A DNA stretch of 37,269 nt from Chromera velia (lineage: Eukaryota > Sar > Chromeraceae): positions 1 through 37,269 of the forward strand of contig JAHBMJ010001003.1 in NCBI GenBank assembly GCA_018398765.1, in the 5' to 3' direction. Within the stretch, counting starts at the first letter, position 1. Each line of letters begins with the position of its first letter. Below, piece by piece: positions 31,139 to 37,269 of the stretch. The notes under the pieces are model-generated. The model was not told the origin of the DNA and ran no database searches. It saw nothing but the letters and a program-made list of their open reading frames with translations. Both the position numbers and the translations under genes were made by a program.

Positions 31139-34100
31139 TTAACAACCATTTTGACGGGCATTTTTCCTCTCTTCTATACATTTAATAAGCGCTCCACCTT
31201 TTTCTCTAAGGAACTGTGAATACTTCCAATGCTTCTCATGACAATGCACGATATCTTTGCGAGGAAAGTTATGAAGGGGAGCATCTGCATACAATTTTTT
31301 GCAATGGGAGCATCGCATTTTTTTCTTAATTTCTTTTTTCATTTTTGATTGTTTTTTCAATTCTGGAATCGCTGCTTCAAAGTCACTTCTAGTTGGCCAG
31401 AATTTTGTGCACTAGTAGAGACTCTGAATTCATCTGTACACAGACATGGGCTCACCACATGTGACTTCAACGCCATTCATTTTCATAGTTCTCTTGCAAC
31501 AATTTCCTGTGTCTGCAGGCTGGACGTTGGGAGCGGCTGTAGAGGAGCTTGCAAAAGAAGCTGCAGCTGCAGCTGCAGCTGCATGTTGAAACTGGGGAGG
31601 GAGCACAAGGGGGGTATCTTCATCTGACTCCTTACCCTGAGGATCCTCCATACAAACATCTTCTCCGTCTATCAACCCCCCCCCGGCCTGCTCTTCAGAT
31701 CCCTCCCCCTCCTGCCTAGCCTCCTGCAGAGCCATCTCCCTTCCTGGCAGAGGAACAGAAGGAAAAGTGTCAGTAACTACAGCTGCTCTACTCAGCGCGG
31801 TGAGTACAAACCGGGCAACGGAGGAGCTGTTGTGTGCCAGCCCCACGTGACCTTATACGGACATGTTATTCATGCACTCCTGCACTGTGGTCCTCTCTTT
31901 ATTTTTGTTTAAAAAGATTCTAATCAGAGGCGGGGTGGTGCTTGGAAGAGAAAAGGGGGCAAGTCTCTCTAGGTATTGCTTTCAGATTAGCCGAACCTTT
32001 TCGTATTCTTTCCAAATTACGTGTTCATCCTTCCCCTCAGTGGCCAGAGTCTCTACAAGCTTCGCAAGCTCTGGGCACTGTGAAGGACATTTATTTACCT
32101 CCCTTCCTGTTCGCCCCCCCCTGCGCTCTGCTGTAGCACTCTCGGCTTCTACACCTTCTTCTACAGGCTCACTGCCTCTGTTTTCTCCTCTCTTCTCCTT
32201 TAAATCTTCTTCCAACTGCGTGATTTCTTCTACGGACAGATCCGATTCAGCATTAATCCTTGCAACTTCAGAGAGAGACGTATATTTTATGATCAAATCA
32301 TCGATTTCCTCTCCCTCTGCTGATTCCAGCTCTTCAACGAGGTCGCGAACCTCGTTCTGCGCCTCTTCTTGCCACTCTAACAAACGTGCACGTGCATAGG
32401 GTATTCCAAACTGGTGCCTTTCCACCAGGTCTGGTCGATAGATCTTTTTCCACCCAGCCCTTCCTGCTCTCTCACTATCGACCTCATTCCCCCACAACTC
32501 ATCACACTGGTCGTTGGCTGCTTTTAAAATAGAAATGTCTGCATTTGGGAGAGAAGGGAAACTATTGTCCTGCAAGCGTCTCTACGTTATGCGATGAACG
32601 GTAAGCTTCATTACTGCGTTGCCGAGACCAGCCCCATAGCTGCTGCCCTTCAAGGCAAGGTCCAGCTCAAGATAGGACCTCTCATTTCCATTGCTACCCC
32701 GAAATCCGTCCCACTCAAGGATGGGGTGTGAGAGTCCTGCAGGGCCTTTGATCGGGGACTGTCTCTTCTCTATATACAGCTCAACACCGGGAGGGTCAGA
32801 CAGACATCCGTTGTCTACGTGTACCATCTGCAACTCTTATATTCTTTCCCACTTCTTACCAGCTAGTTTCACCCTGTTGTTCTCGACAAGCTCAAACGCG
32901 AGCTTCACAAGCAAGATGCGCTGCCTCAGCTCAAGGGGACCGGGAATTAGCCTTCATACTCTCAACAGAATATGCTTAGCAGTGACCCACCGCTTTGTTT
33001 TTGCTGGCTTATCGAGACCGTATGCGATCTAGAGAACAGACAAAAGCTCTTCAAAGTCACGGTCATTTTTTTTGAAAACGGCTTGAGAGAGGGCACTCAG
33101 GAAGGGGCCAACCATAAGGTGGGAAACATAAACCACTCTAGCCAGAAAGCGTCTTATCCAATGCCATGGATCAAGGCGCACAAAAATGAGGGGGTTCAAG
33201 ATTTGGAACAAAAGAATGATTCTAGTGCCTTGTCACCCGCTGTGATCCCCCTCTTCTCTCCTTCTTGAACAGCAATCACAGTCTATGTACCGTCCTTGAG
33301 CGAGCTTGGGCTCAACATCTTCTTCATCTTCGGCGTCAAATTCGTCGTCGTCTGCTACTAAAGAAGGGCAAAGGAGATCGTCAGACGCCTGGGCGAGTTC
33401 GCTTTCCTCCAACCCTTCTTCTCCTCTTCTTTCTATCCTCATTTCTTCTCCCTTGCCCTCTCCGTCTAAAGCAACACCACCCCCCTCCATCTCTTCATCT
33501 CTATCTCTTTGAGGGTGCCAACAGAACTGACGATGGGATGTTTTCTCGGATTCCAGAAAAAAACCTTCTTTAAAGTAAATTCAGCTGGCGAGGGAGGACA
33601 CTTTAATTAGGGGAGGTGGTTTTGGGAATCAATCTACCCTGACATCTCAGATAGCTTGGGGTTTCCAGAATCATCAGACCCCACCTGTGCTTTAACCTGC
33701 TTCAAAATCCACTTTTCTTGGGCTGCTGGAATGTGTGGCCATCTACAATTCTCAAGTGGAGCAGAAGGGGGGGCAGGAGTGGGGTGGATTCCAAACGGTG
33801 CTTGGGGGGGAGGTGCTTGGGCTGGTGCTGAAGAAGAGGAGGATGCAGCAGCTGCTAAAATTCCCGCAGAGTTAAGTGGAGCAGAAGGGGGGGCAGGAGT
33901 GGGGGGGACTCCGAACGGTGCTTGGGGGGGAGGTGCTTGGGCTGGTGCTGAAGAAGAGGAGGACGCAGCAGCTGCTGAAATTCCCGCAGAGTCAAGTGGA
34001 GCAGAAGGGAGGGCAGGAGCGGGGGGGAACGGTGTTTGGGAGGGAGGTGCTTGGGCTGGTGCTGAAGAAGAGGAGGACGTAGCAGCTGCTGAAATTCCTG

Positions 34101-34283
34101 CAGAGTGCATTGTAGCAGGCGCGGCAGCTGCTACAGCAACGCTAACGACAGGGACATCAGAGCGGCTACGAAGAGACTCTGTAGGGGGATCCACGTTGGG
34201 AGACTCCTGTACTTCAGGAGCAGCGTCCGCAGAGGGTTCAGCAGCAGCGCTCCTGTCATTCTCCTGTGTTTCCAAAACAGGAA
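31139..34283 (-). pseudogene. DDE-type transposase relic (GCLSDPPG family)
   Basis: From about 33490 to 31139 one frame reads through nine or so stop codons with no frameshift. Blocks in order: FFWNPRKHP (about 33560); an acidic insert (DDDEFDAEDEEDVE); LDPWHWIRRFL (about 33165-33195, aspartate); KRWVTAKHILLRV; VDNGCLSDPPGVELY (about 32775-32825); RGSNGNERSYLELDL (about 32665-32705); a coiled-coil acidic region (31982-32500); then Cys-rich NCCKRTM...VTCGEP and CSHCKKL...HCHEKHW. Stops include 33233, 33029, 32582, 31982 and 31430. The GCLSDPPGV and RGSN/RGTN blocks match transposases I recall from fungi and algae. A frame shift or intron near 33500 joins it to a Pro/Ala-rich N-terminal exon (33634-34283). 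Superfamily name not assigned. Confidence 0.65.
33756..34115. repeat. Three 120-bp tandem repeats
   Basis: Units start at 33756, 33876 and 33996 (GTGGAGCAGAAGGG); the third lacks 9 bp. On the coding (minus) strand each encodes about 40 Pro/Ala/Ser-rich residues in the N-terminal part of the transposase relic. Confidence 0.95.
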
Positions 34284-34514
34284 CTGTAAGACAGCAAAGC
34301 AAAACAGAGGGTGACAGAGGGAAAGTGAATATACATGGGAGAGAGTCCGAGAGTGATGGTAAGCAAAGTGCAGCCCAATGCAAAAGCAAGCGGCCCGATG
34401 GGGAGGAAGGAGGAAAATGGAGGGAGGAAGTCAAACGGAGACCACCATACGGAGAGCATCCCAAGCAACCAACCTGGGGCACGGAAGATGACGGAGGAAG
34501 CCCTTTGATCATCA
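34284..34514. other. Noncoding or intronic stretch
   Basis: On the minus strand it ends in TTTGCTGTCTTACAG at 34284, a good acceptor for the Pro/Ala-rich exon, so it is probably intron. No upstream exon was found. Confidence 0.4.
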
Positions 34515-35090
34515 CTTGCGGCACCGATCTTGGAATATCCCGCCGCCGTGCGCAGTAAAGTCAGACCCGGTCAGGAAGTGCGTGACCGTGCGCGAATGCG
34601 AGCGACTGAGAGCAAAATGCAAAACGTGCAATTGAGCTCAAAAAGTAATTCTTCACATACATGCAGAAAAATAAATGAAAGAGACTTGGATCGGAAAGAA
34701 ACATTCAGAAGTACCAGGAAGATCGAAGTTTGTGTCCTGTCCTGTCTAGTTTGGTCTACTGGCTCCCTTCCGTCCTGTACGGTCTATTGCAATATATTAC
34801 TGCTAGGTGAGACAATAAGTTCAGTCAGTCAGTACTTCAGTCCAGTACCTACAGGAGAGAAAGTCTGACAGTCCACCATTCCCACTCCTGGTACTTCTGA
34901 ATGTTTCTTTCCGATCCAAGTCTCTTTCATTTATTTTTCTGCATGTATGTGAAGAATTACTTTTTGAGCTCAATTGCACGTTTTGCATTTTGCTCTCAGT
35001 CGCTCGCATTCGCGCACGGTCACGCACTTCCTGACCGGGTCTGACTTTACTGCGCGCGGCGGCGGGATATTCCAAGATCGGCGCCGCAAG
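34515..35090. repeat. 205-bp near-perfect inverted repeat
   Basis: Arms 34515-34719 and 34886-35090 are reverse complements with only two mismatches seen (both transitions), around a 166-bp unique centre. It may be a foldback-type or MITE-like element. It could also be a recent inverted duplication or an assembly fold-back error. Confidence 0.9.
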
Positions 35091-35187
35091 GGCCGAACTT
35101 CGGACATTCCCCCTATCCCGTCGACTCGCGTTAAATTTCATTTTTCTTTCAGACTGTTTCTCAATCAATCGATCGGGATTTTATTTC

Positions 35188-35590
35188 TGTCAGTCAGTGG
35201 TTCGGTCAGTCGGTCAGTCAGTCTGTTATTCTACTCGTTTGCTTGCCGGTCAGTCAATCCTTCAGTTAGTCAATTCTTTAGTCAGTCAATCAGTCACTCG
35301 GTCAGTCAGTCAGTCAGTCAGTCAGTCAGTCCTTCAATCTTTCACTTTGTCAGTCGTTTTTGGTCCTTCACTCACTTCATTTCTTCATTCACTTCATTCT
35401 TTCACTTACTTCAGTTATTCTGTCTTTCACTCACTTCATTCCTTCACTCTATCAGTTGTTCTGTCCTTCACTCACTTCATTCCTTCACTTACTTCATTCC
35501 TTCACTCTGTCAGTCCTTCAATTGGTTTTCTTCCTTCTATTCTTTCCTTCATATGGTCAGTCAGTCAGTCAGTTGTTCAGTCAGTTGATC
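35188..35590. repeat. GTCA and TTCACTCACTTCATTCC repeats
   Basis: GTCA-type tetranucleotide repeats at about 35188-35345 and 35555-35590 flank imperfect repeats of CACTCACTTCATTCCTTCAC at about 35365-35520. Long open frames here are repeat artefacts. Confidence 0.9.
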
Positions 35591-35689
35591 CTCCTTTTTT
35601 CTTTCTTATCTCTTCAAGCTTCCTTTCAAGACTTCCACTTTCCGAGTGGGCCCCCTCTTCCAGTTTAGTTCGAGAGGGAGCTGGTCGTG

Positions 35690-36693
35690 ATGGAATAAAG
35701 AATGGGGTCCCATGTAAGAGGGGGGCAGCGTCAGAAGTCCTAGTGCATTAGGTAGACGACATTCAGGGAGCAGGGGCGAAGATGCTGACCACCCTCACCC
35801 AACTAGGGAAAAACATAAAGCTGGGCCCCATAGAAGAGTTGGGGGAAGGAGGAAGCGACCGATTCGCAGGCATTGACATGGAGAGGGAAGGGGGAAAGCT
35901 GTATCTCTCCAAGAAGACATATCTGAAAGATATAGAAGCAGAGAAGATCCTGCAGAGAGCAGGGGGGAGAAGGGTGACTGTGGACGAATCAATGATGGAA
36001 CCGCCGAAAGAGGGAGAAGTAGACACCAGCCTGACGGAAGAGTATGGGACAGCATGTGGAATTCTAGGGTAGGCTGCGTCGTTCTTTTGGAAGCGCAGAG
36101 TCTTCTATGATGAATTGCAGCGATTCACCCACAACCCCACATGCAGACACCTGCGAAACGCAGGCCTCGTCATCTCCAGAATGCAGCAGGAGAAGGAGAG
36201 AATCGAAATCCGCCCTCTCCTCCCAGAAGGCAGAGCAGTCCATTTCTATTCGGATGCCTCTAGGAAGCCGAAGACGAAAGAGGTCAGGAAGGGGACTGTA
36301 GAGTTTTGGGGGGACGAAACGTGGAGCCACGAGAAGGGGGACGAATGGAACCCAGTGCTGTTCAAGACTGCAAGGTCAACAAAACTCCATGACCACCCGT
36401 ACTCAGCAGAGATGGAAGCCCTCAAACAGACAGTGAGGGAAGCATGGCGACCATGCTACCTCATAGACGAATTGACGGGCAAATTCCCAAGGGTCCGTTT
36501 CTATCTGGACTCGAAAGGTGTCTATGACAGCCTGCGGTCTGGCAAATGCACAGCTGAGCCAGAGCTGCAGAAAAAGCTCGACTATGTGATCCAGGGCATG
36601 AGAAGGATGGGGGTGGACATGCTGAGGGACGTCGTGTGGACACCTCGTGAGTTAAACCAAGCCGACTGGCTGACCAAACCAATTTGGTGGTAA
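35690..36693 (+). mobile_element. Ty1/copia-type pol fragment (RT end and RNase H)
   Basis: One frame reads: DGIKNGVPCKRGAASEVLVH, a TAG (35749-35751) where the Tyr of the RT YVDD box is expected, then VDDIQGAG; FAGIDMEREGGKLYLSKKTY; a TAG at 36070-36072; then an RNase H domain with YSDASRK, SAEMEALKQTV, LDSKGVYDSL and WTPRELNQADWLTKP, the closing motif typical of copia elements. TAA at 36691-36693 ends it. There are two nonsense codons and no frameshift. The 5' part (gag, protease, integrase, most of RT) is missing. Confidence 0.85.
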
Positions 36694-37269
36694 CGAGGGG
36701 GAATGGGAAAGAAGGGAGAAAAGAATGGGGATGAGGGATACTGCGTATCGAGAAAGGAATTTGAACAAATGGAGGCAACATGCAGCTGCTGCTGAACACT
36801 GGACCACTGTCCTAACTCTCCTCTATACTTCTCTCCTCCCACATGCACGGAAGTGACGGCGTGCATCTCGACTCCACCTGAACGTGCAACTGCGTCTCAC
36901 TCAAAATCTATCTCTCTCCCTCCTCTGAACCCTTTTTTCGTCCATTCTCTTATCTCTTCCAATCTCTATCCCATCTCAGTCTGCGCGTGAACGGAAAAGA
37001 TTGATGAATCAAACGGTATCCATGCTCAGAGTCAAATGGAAGTCACTTGATCCCCTTCTTGTTTGTTGCTGAACGACACGCCTGAATGAATGTTTCTGCT
37101 CTGCAAACTGGGAAATCGGGAGACAGGGAAGCGGGAGATAAGGGGAACAAGATGGGGAATGAATTTGAGAAGAGCGACAGGCAGCTCCGAAAGGCAAGGG
37201 AAGGAAGGGATAAGGCAACGAAAGAAGGAAAGTCAGACTAGTCAATCAACAAGAGGAAGTGCCTCAAAT
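36694..37269. other. 3' flank of copia fragment
   Basis: The purine-rich GGGAATGGGAAAGAAGGGAG follows the stop and may include a polypurine tract. Further on there is no coding pattern, and no LTR partner is in the window to compare. Confidence 0.35.

Noticed and set aside
33656-34558. 300-codon Gly/Glu-rich ORF on the plus strand
   Set aside because: Antisense shadow of the 120-bp repeats; the minus frame continues into transposase blocks.
35197-35751. Long Ser/Phe-rich ORFs
   Set aside because: They run through GTCA and CACTT repeats, which lack stops by composition.

Overview
This window looks like nuclear DNA of an intron-rich protist. The signs are GT-AG introns with pyrimidine tracts, kinesin-light-chain-type TPR arrays, and dense layers of transposons and retrotransposons around one large multi-exon gene. 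The 42-residue TPR units (KYEEAMQRYEEVL pattern) resemble the large TPR families I remember from chromerid alveolates such as Chromera. That is inference from memory; nothing was searched.

Layout, left to right. 1-920 (minus): the 5' part of a split gene for a lysine-rich protein, frameshifted by a 14-bp tandem duplication. 1414-4910 (plus): a decayed four-exon transposase of the CACTA/Plavaka (TNP2-like) kind. 5655-7281: a Gly/Ser-rich ORF, then a TPR gene remnant. 7060-15241: a nested block. Two ~960-bp direct repeats enclose two 663-bp inverted repeats. Each inverted repeat is made of a 605-bp LTR-like sequence plus 57 bp of the same TPR coding sequence. The ~4.2-kb core holds a gag-like reading frame split by a 1386-bp TIR transposon, and a 1009-bp TIR element with a 9-bp target duplication and eleven TGGCGGG motifs. 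A second, longer TPR pseudogene follows the right inverted repeat. 15242-18330: noncoding and microsatellite DNA, AT-rich from about 16070, holding a 1298-bp hAT-like element. 18331-26410 (minus): the one apparently intact host gene, at least 15 exons and ~1,358 residues, with phases agreeing at all but one junction. 27072-30650 (minus): a 5'-truncated LINE with RT, Cys/His knuckle and RNase H, ending in a 7-bp repeat tail. 31139-34283 (minus): a transposase pseudogene decayed almost only by nonsense codons. 34515-35090: a 205-bp near-perfect inverted repeat. 35690-36693 (plus): the 3' part of a copia-type pol.

Common theme. Duplicate pairs differ almost only by transitions, and most dead reading frames carry stop codons but few or no frameshifts. 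This is what cytosine deamination of repeats would leave (methylation decay or a RIP-like process). The most original material is the nested block at 7060-15241 with its two uncharacterised TIR elements, this mutation signature, and the unnamed large gene at 18331-26410.
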